64,000 nt of DNA from Streptomyces griseus subsp. griseus (lineage in GTDB: Bacteria > Actinomycetota > Actinomycetes > Streptomycetales > Streptomycetaceae): positions 1,984,001 through 2,048,000 of the forward strand of contig NZ_CP032543.1 of assembly GCF_003610995.1 (NCBI RefSeq). Direction: 5' to 3'. Below are positions 36,261-44,242 of this stretch, piece after piece (the first letter of the stretch is position 1; each line of letters opens with the position of its first letter). A program made the translations under genes and the position numbers. The notes beneath the pieces were generated by a model that made no database searches, had not been told where the DNA came from, and saw only the letters and a program-made list of their open reading frames with translations.

Positions 36261-37412
36261 CCGAGGGGCTCCTGTGAGGTGAGGTCCGCGATGAGCGACG
36301 TGGTGTGGGTGCCGTCGGCGAAACGCGGAGCGTCCAGCACGCGGCGCAGGAAGGGGATGTTCGTACGCACTCCGGGACCGTTCACGTGGAATGCGTCCAG
36401 TGCCCGGCGCATCCTCTCCCGGGCCTGCGCGCGGTCGGGGGCCCAGGTGATCACCTTGGCCGGCAACGGGTCGTTGGCCGCCGATACGCGGTGCCCGGGG
36501 AAGCAGTCCGTGTCCACTAGGACGAACGGTCCCGCCGGAGCGGTGAACTCCTCGACCGGGCCGTGCGTCGGCGGGAGGTCGCGGGCGGGGTCCATGGCGT
36601 TGACGGCACTCGATCGCGGCACCGCGCGGGGCGACGCCGGACTGGGAGAGTTCCAGCGGCAGACGGGCCGCGACCCGGAACCGCTCGCGCACCAGGTCCA
36701 CCCCGGTGACCACCTCGGTCACGGGATGTTCCACCTGGATACGGCAGTTGACCTCCATAGAGTAGAAGTCGCCGGTGTCGTCCACCAGGAAGTCGAAGGT
36801 GCCCGCCCCTGTGTACTCGGCGGCCTTGGCCCCGAGCAGCGCCGCCTCCCCCAGGTGGACGAGATTGCCCAGCTGGTCACCGAACACCTGGATCTCGACG
36901 TGCCGGGCGGCGGCGCGGTAGCACTCCGGATAGACCCGGTTGTCCCCGAACAGGCCCTGCGCCTTGCCGCGTGGCTGACGGTACTTGGCCGCCGGCTCGC
37001 CGGGGCCGCGCACCACCTGCGTGTCCCGGCCGCCCCCACCGGCCACCGGTTTGATGACGAGCGGGTAGCCGGTCTCCACGGCGAGGGCGCGGGCCTCCTC
37101 AAGGCCGGCCGCCGGTTCGACACCGCCGGGGAGCAGGGGCAGCCCGGCCTCGGCCATCAGCGCGCGAGCGCTGACCTTGTCGCCCAGCCGGTCGATGACG
37201 GGCGCGGACGGGCCGACGGAAGTGCTGCCGTGGTCCTCGCGGACCTCGGCGAGGTCGGGGTTCTCGGAGGCGAATCCGTAGCCGGGATGCAGGGCCTGGA
37301 CCCCAGTGCGTAGGACCGCCTTGATGAGTACCGCGAGACACCCCTCGCGCCCGCCCGGGCCGTCTCCCGCCCTCGTCCCGCCCCCGGTGCTCATGCCGTC
37401 CCCGGTGCTCAT
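36257..37412 (-). pseudogene. Acyl-CoA carboxylase biotin-carboxylase subunit, decayed
   Basis: Read from 37412, one frame gives ALHPGYGFASENPDLAEV, VGPSAPVIDRLGDK, GLPLLPGG, YPLVIKPVAGGGG and EVNCRIQVEHPVTE, all biotin carboxylase landmarks. The first 60 or so residues of the family (nucleotide-fold start) are missing. The ATP-loop Lys after GGGG is lost (GGGGRDTQVV). At about 36605 the frame breaks in the AIECR..NAMDPAR block and the rest (AKVITWAPDRAQARERMRRALD, FLRRVLDAP) follows in another frame to TGA at 36257. Multiple lesions argue for a true pseudogene, not one sequencing slip. Confidence 0.82.
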
Positions 37413-37886
37413 GCCGTCCCCTCCGCTCGTGCGTCGTCCAGGCCGGCGCCGTAGTGCCGGAAGCGTGCGTGCCGGTGCTCGACCAGTTCGGCCGGGCTCA
37501 GCCGCGCCGGTGCCGCGAGCGGGGCGGCGACGGCCTCGCGCAGTCGGGCCGCGGCGACTTCGGGCGCCTTGTGCGCGCCGCCCTCGGGTTCCGGCACCAC
37601 GCCGCCGAGGATGCCCAGCCGCAGCAGGTCGCGCGCGCCCATCCGCAGCGCCTCGGCGCCAGAGGCGCAGCGGCGGAGTTCTTCCACGGGATGGCCGCGC
37701 AGCCCTCCGGGCTGATCACCGAGTAGACCGCTTCCGAAAACGCCAGGCCGCTGTTGGCGACGCCCAGCACGAGCGCGCCGCCGCTGCCCCCTCCACCGGT
37801 CACGACGGCCACCACGGGGACCGGCAGCCGGGGCAAAAGATCCAGTCCGGTACGCGGGTGTCCAGGGGCGAAGCAGTCGTGGTCAT
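37409..37886 (-). pseudogene. Acyl-CoA carboxylase AccD-AccA fusion reduced by internal deletion
   Basis: Starting at ATG 37886 the frame gives [22 protein letters not shown], an AccD-type zinc-finger N-terminus. Within a few codons the sequence jumps, in another frame, to AccA landmarks: [33 protein letters not shown], then after a further shift near 37660 [29 protein letters not shown]. About 300 or more residues that should lie between are absent, so this is a deletion derivative of a two-in-one carboxyltransferase. Its stop overlaps the biotin-carboxylase start as ATGA. Confidence 0.75.
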
Positions 37887-37921
37887 GACCGCCAGTGTGG
37901 CCACCGGCCTTCCAAGTCCGC

Positions 37922-38677
37922 TCAAGCCGGACTCGAAGGCGCGACGGCTGCCAGATAGGAGTCGATGACCTGGCGGTAGTAGCAGGGTCCGAAGCCCAGC
38001 TCCGCCGCCTTCGGGACGAGCCTGTGCAGCCGCTCGGTGGATACGGGCCCCTCCGCGGGTACGTCGACGGTGTGGCGCTCGGCCACGATGCCGGTGCGGT
38101 CTTCGAGGTGGCCGACGATGTCCTCCACGGCCGCCTCCCAGCCGGAGGCGATGTTGACCACCTGCCGCGAGACGTCTTCATGGAGGAGGCTCTTGAGCAG
38201 GGACACGGCATGGCGGACGTCGATCAGATCGCGACGCGCTCCCCGGTGGACCCGGACGCGGCCCCGCCGGACCTGGGCGACCAGCGAGGGCAGGAACTGG
38301 TGTGGGCGCTGCCCCGGGCCGACCGGATAGGCGAGACGCAGGATCAGGTGGTCCGCGCCAGAGTTCCTGATGACCTCCTCCATGGCCAGTTTGTGTCTGC
38401 CGTAAGAAGAGAAGGGGCGTACTGGGCCGTCCTCCCGCCCGGCACCGTGCCGTGGCCCGTACATCCCGGCGGACGAGGTCGAGAAGTACACGAGCCGCAG
38501 GCCGTCGCGCAGGCACTGGCCAAGCGTGTCGTACAACAGGGCGGCCTCACGTGCGAACTGGTCCTCGGCGACGCCGTCGCCGCTGGACACGCCGGCCGCG
38601 AAGGCGACGACACGTGGGTGTGAGCTGGCGAGCGGACGGATGCTGCGCGCCAGGAAACCGTGGCCGATGATGCGCAT
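37922..38677 (-). CDS. NDP-hexose 4-ketoreductase, short type II
   Basis: 251 residues, paralogue of 25641-26390: [55 protein letters not shown] with the Tyr-Lys pair, [19 protein letters not shown] split over 120-140, [33 protein letters not shown]. UrdR/MtmU family. One of this pair should make D-oliose (axial 4-OH), the other D-olivose. ATG 38677 gives the shared family start; the longer upstream frame is shadow. Co-directional with the 3-ketoreductase 10 bases upstream. Confidence 0.78.
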   Translation of the reverse strand: MRIIGHGFLARSIRPLASSHPRVVAFAAGVSSGDGVAEDQFAREAALLYDTLGQCLRDGLRLVYFSTSSAGMYGPRHGAGREDGPVRPFSSYGRHKLAMEEVIRNSGADHLILRLAYPVGPGQRPHQFLPSLVAQVRRGRVRVHRGARRDLIDVRHAVSLLKSLLHEDVSRQVVNIASGWEAAVEDIVGHLEDRTGIVAERHTVDVPAEGPVSTERLHRLVPKAAELGFGPCYYRQVIDSYLAAVAPSSPA

Positions 38678-38687
38678 GGTGTGGCTC

Positions 38688-39698
38688 CTATGCGGCGCGG
38701 GGGGCGGGAGCACCCGCCCGTCGGATGCGCTCCACCAGGTCGGCCTGGCGGAGGATCTGCTCCCCATGCCCGGTGAGGTCACCGCCGCCCAGGGCGGTGC
38801 CGGCGAAGGCCGTGACGATGTTGGCGAAGTGGTCGTCGGCCTCGAGTGCCCGTTCCTCGGTGCCGTCCTTGTCCTCGATGCGCACCACGGGCCGCAGGTT
38901 GGGCGGCGGGGTGAACGCCCGGTCCAGTGAGAGGAGGCCCTCGCTGCCGCAGATGCGGTAACGGCACTGGTAGGCGTGGGCTATGCCGAAGGTCAGCTGG
39001 GCGGTGGTCCGGTCCGAGGTCAGCAGCGCCGCCCCCGCCCGGTCGACCCCGCGGCCGGTGGCCGGGGGCGCGCCTGCCACGGGCGGGTCGCTCATGAGCA
39101 CCGCGCCCGCCACGGACAGGCCGGGGCCGCAGAAGTACTGCGCCGCCCGGACGGTGTAGACGCCCAGGTCGAGCAGGGCGCCGCCGCCGAGGCCAGGACG
39201 GTTGCGGATGTCATCGGCGGGAAGCGGCGGGATGGTGAACTCGGCGGTGAACGAGCGTGGTTCGCCGATGCGTCCGGCGGCGACGAGTTCGGTGACGCGC
39301 CGGTGGACGGAGTGGTGGAGGAACATGAAGCTCTCCATCAGCAGCAGTCCCCGCCGTCCGCCGAGGGCCACCAAGTCCCGGGCGTCGGCGGCGGTCGTGG
39401 TGAGGGGTTTCTCTCCGAGGACGTGTTTGCCGGCTTCCAGAGCGCGCGCGATCCAGGTGGCCCGCAGTGCGGCGGGCAGCGGGATGTACACGGCGTCGAC
39501 GTCGGTGCGCTGCAGCAGTTCCTCGTAGCCCGTGACCGCATCGCACCCGTAGGGAGCCGCGAACATGGTCGCCTTCTCGCCGGTGCGGCTGGCCACCGCC
39601 ACCAGTCGGACCGACGGGTTCGACGCCAGGGCGGGCAGCATCTTGCGGCGGGCGATGGAGGCGCAGCCGAGTACGCCGACCCTCAGCCTCGGGCCCAC
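38688..39698 (-). CDS. cmmT: NDP-hexose 3-ketoreductase (Gfo/Idh/MocA family)
   Basis: 336 residues: VGVLGCASIARRKMLPAL nucleotide fold, AVYIPLPAALRATWIARALEAGKHVL split over 70-95 with the EKPL Lys signature, GLGGGALLDLGVYTVRAAQYF. It reduces the 3-keto group left after 2,3-dehydration and so completes 2-deoxygenation. GTG 39698 is chosen because AAGGAG lies just upstream; it overlaps the dehydratase stop by 16 bases, matching the obligate pairing of the two activities. Confidence 0.9.
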   Translation of the reverse strand: MGPRLRVGVLGCASIARRKMLPALASNPSVRLVAVASRTGEKATMFAAPYGCDAVTGYEELLQRTDVDAVYIPLPAALRATWIARALEAGKHVLGEKPLTTTAADARDLVALGGRRGLLLMESFMFLHHSVHRRVTELVAAGRIGEPRSFTAEFTIPPLPADDIRNRPGLGGGALLDLGVYTVRAAQYFCGPGLSVAGAVLMSDPPVAGAPPATGRGVDRAGAALLTSDRTTAQLTFGIAHAYQCRYRICGSEGLLSLDRAFTPPPNLRPVVRIEDKDGTEERALEADDHFANIVTAFAGTALGGGDLTGHGEQILRQADLVERIRRAGAPAPRAA

Positions 39699-41065
39699 AG
39701 CGGCTCCTTGCCCCAGAGGGACTGGAGGCAGGCGATCAGGGTGCGCGCCTCCACGTCCACGTGATTGCTGTAACCGGTGAACCGCTTGAGCTGGGAGAAC
39801 CCCAGCCACCGGTAGGCGTCGGGCGGGTCACCGCCGAGGGTCTCGTCGGCCTCGACGACGAGATAGCGGTTGTCGCGCCGGTAGAACCTGCCGCCCTCCT
39901 CGGACAGCAGCGCCGAGTAGTGCACACGGTCGTCGGGTACGGCGAGCACGTAGTCCAGGTAGGGCGGCTTCTCCGGCAGATCGTGCCAGCCGTCCGTGAC
40001 GCACTGCACGGTCGGCGCCATCTCGGCGACGTCGAAGGTGCCGGGCTGGGTGAGTCCCTGGACGAGGACCTGCGGCTCGCCCGCGGTACGCCGGACGATG
40101 AATGCGGCAATGCCCTGGCGCTGGGCGGCCAGCAACGGCTGTGTCCAGTTGGTCACCTCGCGGTTTCCCGCCTGTACGGAGACGGCGAGCACCCGCAGGT
40201 GGCGGCCGTCGCTGCGGGCGATCTCCGCCGGTGTGCGCCGCCAGTCCTCGATCCGGGCGAGCGGCGAGGTGACGACCTCCCGTTCGTGGCGGGTCTTGAT
40301 CCCGGTGAGCCAGCTCAGGATCTCGGTGTCGCTGTGCGGAGCCGCGTCCTCGTCCCCCGGGGGGAACGGCAGCGACGACAGAACCGTGCGGGCGTCCATG
40401 TTGACGAGGTTGTCCACCGCGAGGAGCTGATGGATCTCGCCCAGGGTGAGCCAGCGGTAGTCGTCGCGGACCTCGATGTCCTCGGTGATCTCCACGACCA
40501 TGTTGCGGTTGCGCTTGCGCAGGAAGCTGTCGCCCTGTTCGGACTGGAGCACGTCCGTGAGCACCTCGCCGCGCCGCTCCCCCACGAAGTACTCGATGTA
40601 GGGGGTGGGCCGCCCCCGGTGCACTCCGGTGTAGTTGCTGCGCGTGGCCTGGACGGTGGGGCCGAGCTGGAACAGGCCGATGTTCCCGGGCTCCATCTTG
40701 GCCTGCATCAGGAACCGCAGGACACCGTCGATCTCCTTGACGAGGATGCCGAGCACCCCGGTCTCGGGCTGGTTGATGATCGGCTGGGACCATGTGGTGC
40801 CGGAGTCCGCACGGACCGTCAGGCCCTCGATCGAGAAGAAGCGTCCGCTGTCGTGCACCAGGTTCCCGGTGTCCGGGTCGATCCGCCATTTCACCATCTC
40901 GCCGAAGGGGATGCGCCGGACCTCGAACGTGCCGGACCGCCGGCGTTCGTCGAGCCAGCCGGGTATCCCGCCGGCTCGGTCGCCGGCCTGGGCCGAATGG
41001 GCCAGCCGGGGACCGTACCGGTGGACGGCCCGGTCCCGGGCCGTCCGTGTCGCTGCCTGAGCCAT
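39683..41065 (-). CDS. cmmV: NDP-4-keto-6-deoxyglucose 2,3-dehydratase
   Basis: 460 residues made of two homologous halves, each with the family block ending in a (Y/I)xxR(R/Q)NxR-type strand: IPFGEMVKWRIDPDTGNLVHDSGRFFSIEGL at 55-90, RNRNMVVEI, YRWLTLGEIHQLL, then ARSDGRHLRVLAVSVQAGNREV, RRDNRYLVVEA, YRWLGFSQLKRF. Matches TylX3/OleV/MtmV. It starts 2-deoxygenation for every sugar of the molecule. First gene of the leftward operon and divergent from the ACP across a SARP-type array; ATG 41065 is taken over the earlier GTG 41098. Confidence 0.93.
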   Translation of the reverse strand: MAQAATRTARDRAVHRYGPRLAHSAQAGDRAGGIPGWLDERRRSGTFEVRRIPFGEMVKWRIDPDTGNLVHDSGRFFSIEGLTVRADSGTTWSQPIINQPETGVLGILVKEIDGVLRFLMQAKMEPGNIGLFQLGPTVQATRSNYTGVHRGRPTPYIEYFVGERRGEVLTDVLQSEQGDSFLRKRNRNMVVEITEDIEVRDDYRWLTLGEIHQLLAVDNLVNMDARTVLSSLPFPPGDEDAAPHSDTEILSWLTGIKTRHEREVVTSPLARIEDWRRTPAEIARSDGRHLRVLAVSVQAGNREVTNWTQPLLAAQRQGIAAFIVRRTAGEPQVLVQGLTQPGTFDVAEMAPTVQCVTDGWHDLPEKPPYLDYVLAVPDDRVHYSALLSEEGGRFYRRDNRYLVVEADETLGGDPPDAYRWLGFSQLKRFTGYSNHVDVEARTLIACLQSLWGKEPLWARG

Positions 41066-41117
41066 GGCTTCGCCCTGTCCGGTCGTGGGGTGGGCCACTC
41101 AGGCTGGGCGCACCGGG

Positions 41118-41181
41118 TCGAACCGTGGTCGAACCGAGCTGGAGAGCGGCGCTCCACGCCGGCTCGAGCGGGCCTGGAGGC
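41118..41181. promoter_or_regulatory. SARP-type heptad array, 2,3-dehydratase/ACP divergent promoter
   Basis: TCGAACC (41118), TCGAACC (41129), TGGAGAG (41140), TCGAGCG (41164) and TGGAGGC (41175). The last four repeat the 11-24-11 spacing seen at 29723-29775. The 214-bp gap (41066-41279) otherwise holds no gene; AGGAGG at 41264-41269 is the ACP ribosome site. Confidence 0.7.
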
Positions 41182-41279
41182 CCGGCGGCGACTCTCGGCC
41201 GTGGCGGGCCGACGTGCGGCGCCGTGCCGGACGGCCCGAAGTGTGGATCGACTCGGAACTTCCAGGAGGAACAACCGTC

Positions 41280-41531
41280 ATGATGACTGCGGAAGACCTG
41301 AAGAGGATCATGCGTGAGGGGGCTGGCCAGGACGAGGGCGTCGATCTGGACGGTGACATCGCCGACGTGCCCTTCACCGACCTCGGGTACGACTCGCTCG
41401 CCTTGCTGGAGACGGTGAGCAGGGTGGAGCGCGAGTTCGGGGGGCCGATCGCCGACGAGATCGTCGGCGCCGCGAAGACACCGGGCGAGTTCCTGCACCT
41501 CGTCAACCTGGGCATGTCGGGGGCGAGCTGA
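41280..41531 (+). CDS. cmmS: Acyl carrier protein of the minimal PKS
   Basis: An 83-residue ACP with the phosphopantetheine Ser at residue 39 in LGYDSLALLE and a four-helix pattern. ATG 41280 (double ATG) has AGGAGG ten bases upstream. It carries the growing polyketide for the KS/CLF at 31891-34424. It is separated from those genes, unlike the compact KS-CLF-ACP order of most type II clusters. The next gene starts one base after its stop, so the ACP, reductase and cyclase are one unit. Confidence 0.95.
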   Translation: MMTAEDLKRIMREGAGQDEGVDLDGDIADVPFTDLGYDSLALLETVSRVEREFGGPIADEIVGAAKTPGEFLHLVNLGMSGAS

Positions 41532-41532
41532 C

Positions 41533-42294
41533 GTGCGGCCGGGTGGGCCCGCCGAGGGCAAGGTCGCGCTCGTGGCCGGCGGTACCCGGGGCACAGGGTT
41601 CGCCGTCGCCCGTACGCTGATGCGCCGCGGCTGCCACGTGTTCCTCAACTACGCGCACGACGAGGGCGGGGCGAAGGAAGCGGTGACCGCGCTCCGGGGT
41701 GAGGGGCTGCCCGGGACCGCCACGGCGCTCCGGAGCGACATCACCCGGCCCGACGCCCTGCCCCGGCTGCTGCACGGGATCCGGCAGCACCACGACCGCC
41801 TCGACTTCTTCGTGCACAGCGCCGTCTCGTTCCATCCGATGGACGCGGCGGATCCGGCGCCCGAGGCCATGGCCACGGACCTGACGGCGGCGCTGGCCCC
41901 TCTGGTGTACGGCGTCCGGCCGCTCGTCCGGGCCATGGCGGGCGGGCCAGGGCGCGTGGTGGTCGTGTCCAGCACCGGCGCCCAGCGCGTGGTCCCCCGT
42001 TACGTCGGCGCCGGGATCGCCAAGGCCGCGCTGGAGGCTCAGGTCCGCTATCTGGCCGTGGAGCTCGCCCCCGCGGGTATCACCGTCAACGGCGTGTCCA
42101 CCGCGAAACTCGACAAGGGCCCGCGCAGCGGCGACCCCGCCCTGATGCGGGCGCTCGCCGCGCGGACCCCGGCGGGACGGCTGACCACCCCGGACGACAT
42201 AGCCGCCGTGGTGGCGTTGCTCTGCTCCGACGACGCCCGGTGGATCCACGGCCAGGTGATCACGGCCGACGGCGGTCTGACTCTGCGCGCGTGA
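41533..42294 (+). CDS. SDR reductase with FabL-like Y-X6-K active site
   Basis: 253 residues: VALVAGGTRGTGFAVARTL opening, HSAVSFHPMD, VVVVSSTGAQ and then Tyr157-VGAGIA-Lys164 (Y-X6-K) in place of the classical Y-X3-K; the following AALEAQVRYLAVELAPAGITVN and the C-terminal ITADGG also recall FabL-type enoyl reductases. By position it is the second ketoreductase of the aureolic acid pathway (MtmTI/TII group). The spacing suggests a mechanism closer to FabI/FabL; substrate unproven. GTG 41533 follows the ACP stop at once. Confidence 0.8.
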   Translation: MRPGGPAEGKVALVAGGTRGTGFAVARTLMRRGCHVFLNYAHDEGGAKEAVTALRGEGLPGTATALRSDITRPDALPRLLHGIRQHHDRLDFFVHSAVSFHPMDAADPAPEAMATDLTAALAPLVYGVRPLVRAMAGGPGRVVVVSSTGAQRVVPRYVGAGIAKAALEAQVRYLAVELAPAGITVNGVSTAKLDKGPRSGDPALMRALAARTPAGRLTTPDDIAAVVALLCSDDARWIHGQVITADGGLTLRA

Positions 42295-42334
42295 CGAAGC
42301 ACGTATCCCCGACCTGCACACAGCGGAGGACAGC

Positions 42335-43111
42335 ATGCGGATCATCGACCTCTCCACCCCGATCGACGCCTCGGCCTGGGAGCCCGAGCCCGTCGAGCAC
42401 CATGTGATGAGCGCCGCCGACGGCGCCAAGCACATGAGCGAGGAGATGCGCACGCACTTCGGTGTGGAGTTCGACCCCTCGGTACTGCCCGGCGGGGAGT
42501 TGCTGTCGATCGACACGCTGAGCCTCACCACCCACACCGGCACGCACATCGACGCGCCCTCGCACTACGGCTCAACGGCGACCTACGGCGACGGACGGCC
42601 CCGCCACATCGACGAGCTGCCACTGGAGTGGTTCCACGGCCCCGGGGTGGTCCTGGACCTGACCGGGGCAGGTACCGGTGCGGTGGATGCGGCGTTCGTC
42701 CGCCGTCAGCTGGAACGGATCGGCCACGTCGTGAGCGCGGGCGAGATCGTGCTGCTCCGCACCGGCGCGTCCAGGCTCTCCGGCACCCCTGCCTACTTCA
42801 CGGACTTCACCGGCCTGGACGGGTCGGCCACCCACTACCTCCTGGACCACGGAGTGCGGGTGATCGGCACGGACGCGTTCAGCCTGGACGCACCCTTCCG
42901 CCACATGATCGAGCACTACCAGCGGACCGGCGAAGCCGGTGCCCTCTGGCCCGCCCACTTCGCGGGCCGTGACCGGGAGTACTGCCAGATAGAACGCCTC
43001 GCCAACCTGGAGTCACTCCCGGCTCCCACCGGCTTCGACGTGAGCTGCTTCCCCGTGAAGATCGCGGGGGCGGGCGCGGGCTGGGCCCGGGCCGTGGCAC
43101 TGGTGCCCTGA
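42335..43111 (+). CDS. cmmY: Metal-dependent polyketide cyclase (PF04199 type)
   Basis: 258 residues of the cyclase/kynurenine formamidase-like family: MRIIDLSTPID opening, TLSLTTHTGTHIDAPSHYG with the metal ligands of HxGTHxDxPxH near residue 70, ELPLEWFHGPGVVLDL, LLRTGASRL, GTDAFSLDAPF. It matches MtmY and OxyN, which close later rings of linear tetracycles. ATG 42335 has GGAGGAC upstream. Last gene of the cluster; about 130 bases with no clear gene lie between it and the tRNA genes. Confidence 0.9.
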   Translation: MRIIDLSTPIDASAWEPEPVEHHVMSAADGAKHMSEEMRTHFGVEFDPSVLPGGELLSIDTLSLTTHTGTHIDAPSHYGSTATYGDGRPRHIDELPLEWFHGPGVVLDLTGAGTGAVDAAFVRRQLERIGHVVSAGEIVLLRTGASRLSGTPAYFTDFTGLDGSATHYLLDHGVRVIGTDAFSLDAPFRHMIEHYQRTGEAGALWPAHFAGRDREYCQIERLANLESLPAPTGFDVSCFPVKIAGAGAGWARAVALVP

Positions 43112-43240
43112 ACGGTCCCGGGCGGTCCGTCGCCGGTACCGCTGACCGCGATGAGCGCGGCGCACGGCGGATACCGAGCGTAAAACAACTGCGATAACCA
43201 CGTTCCCGCAGTTCAGAACGTTTCCGCAGAGTGAAGCTGG

Positions 43241-43314
43241 TGGGGCGGGTGGGACTCGAACCCACGGCCGACGGATTATGAGTCCGCTGCTCTAACCGGC
43301 TGAGCTACCGCCCC
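43241..43314 (-). tRNA. tRNA with CAU anticodon (elongator Met or lysidine-type Ile)
   Basis: A 74-base cloverleaf on the minus strand with 7-bp acceptor GGGGCGG/CCGCCCC, GTTCGAGTC T-loop and anticodon loop CTCATAA. CAU can be read as Met or, after lysidine modification, Ile; sequence alone does not settle it here. CCA is not encoded. First chromosomal gene beyond the cluster. Confidence 0.9.
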
Positions 43315-43516
43315 GTCTCGGCGTGGCGCGTACAAGTGTGCGCACCGTCTGCCGCAGCATAGCCGGTCATACGATCTCTCGCTCCGGATGGTCGACTTCG
43401 CCTGATCTTGAGGACGGCGCTGCGTGCTGCCCGGTTGCAGGGGAGATCGAGGACACCCGAAAGAGTCGTTCCGGGGCCCCTCCGGCGCCCTGGAACGGCA
43501 CCGGACGGGCACGCGA

Positions 43517-43540
43517 AAGAGGACCCCGAAGGGTCCTCTT
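43517..43540 (-). terminator. Hairpin after the tRNA-Asn pair
   Basis: Ten-bp perfect stem (43517-43526 with 43531-43540), CGAA tetraloop, and a short run CTTTCG on the minus strand just past it. It lies 8 bases downstream of the second tRNA-Asn in the direction of transcription, so it ends that tRNA transcript before the CAU tRNA. Confidence 0.75.
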
Positions 43541-43548
43541 CCGTTCCG

Positions 43549-43621
43549 CTCCCCCGACTGGACTCGAACCAGTAACCCTCCGGTTAACAGCCGAATGCTC
43601 TGCCAATTGAGCTACAGGGGA
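43549..43621 (-). tRNA. tRNA-Asn(GTT), copy 1
   Basis: 73 bases, minus strand: acceptor TCCCCTG/CGGGGGA with discriminator G, TTACTGGTTCGAGTCCAG arm, anticodon loop CTGTTAA. It differs from copy 2 by a few bases of the anticodon and variable arm. Confidence 0.95.
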
Positions 43622-43626
43622 TCGCG

Positions 43627-43699
43627 CTCCCCCGACTGGACTCGAACCAGTAACCTGCCGGTTAACAGCCGGCTGCTCTGCCAATTGAGCTACAGGGGA
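43627..43699 (-). tRNA. tRNA-Asn(GTT), copy 2
   Basis: 73 bases, minus strand, same acceptor and T-arm as copy 1, five bases away; the anticodon stem here reads GCCGGCTGTTAACCGGC. The tandem pair is transcribed leftward and ended by the hairpin at 43517-43540. Confidence 0.95.
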
Positions 43700-43881
43700 T
43701 TGCTGCGTTGCTTCGAAATCGTACCTGCCTGGCGGCTGCCGGGCGGCGCGCGTTCGCTGCGACACATACATTAGCGCAAGCAGGGGGGTGCTCCGCCAAT
43801 CGGTATCGCCCGGGGTGATCTCGGGTGCTCGCGGGTAGGCGGGCTGCACACGTCGCACCAAGCGTAGGAAGGGTGGCAGCC

Positions 43882-44190
43882 ATGCGGTACCGGCTCACGT
43901 TCATCGCCGGAGTGGCCCTCGGTTACGTGCTCGGCACGCGAGCCGGGCGCGAGCGTTACGAGCAGTTGAAGAAGTCGGCCCGTCAGTTCACGGAGAGCCC
44001 CGCCGTGCGCAACGCCGCCGAGAGTGCCGCGCACAGCGGGCGGGACATCGCCGGCAAGGCGTACCACTCGGTCAGCGACAAGGTAGGGGACAAGGTGCCC
44101 GCCTCCGTCGCCGAGCGCGTCCGGTCGCTGAAGGAGCGCAGCAGTCAGAACGGCGGCGTCGAGGACGACTGGGGGACGACCAACACCTGA
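43882..44190 (+). CDS. YtxH-like small membrane protein
   Basis: 102 residues: one N-terminal hydrophobic segment (LTFIAGVALGYVLGTRAGRERYEQLKK cut at 5-30) with the GYxLGTRAGRxRY motif of YtxH-type proteins, then a charged amphipathic tail with AAESAAHSGRDIAGKAY. Probably anchored in the membrane with the tail in the cytoplasm; role unknown. ATG 43882 is preceded by AGGAAGGG. Confidence 0.75.
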   Translation: MRYRLTFIAGVALGYVLGTRAGRERYEQLKKSARQFTESPAVRNAAESAAHSGRDIAGKAYHSVSDKVGDKVPASVAERVRSLKERSSQNGGVEDDWGTTNT

Positions 44191-44242
44191 GGGGTGTGGG
44201 CGTGAGTTCCGGGAAAGTCCCGCGGTGCGGCAGAATCTGCGT

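Noticed and set aside
43241..43699. tRNA genes as integration site for the cluster
   Set aside because: No integrase gene and no repeat of the tRNA 3' ends could be found near the left cluster edge (1-867).
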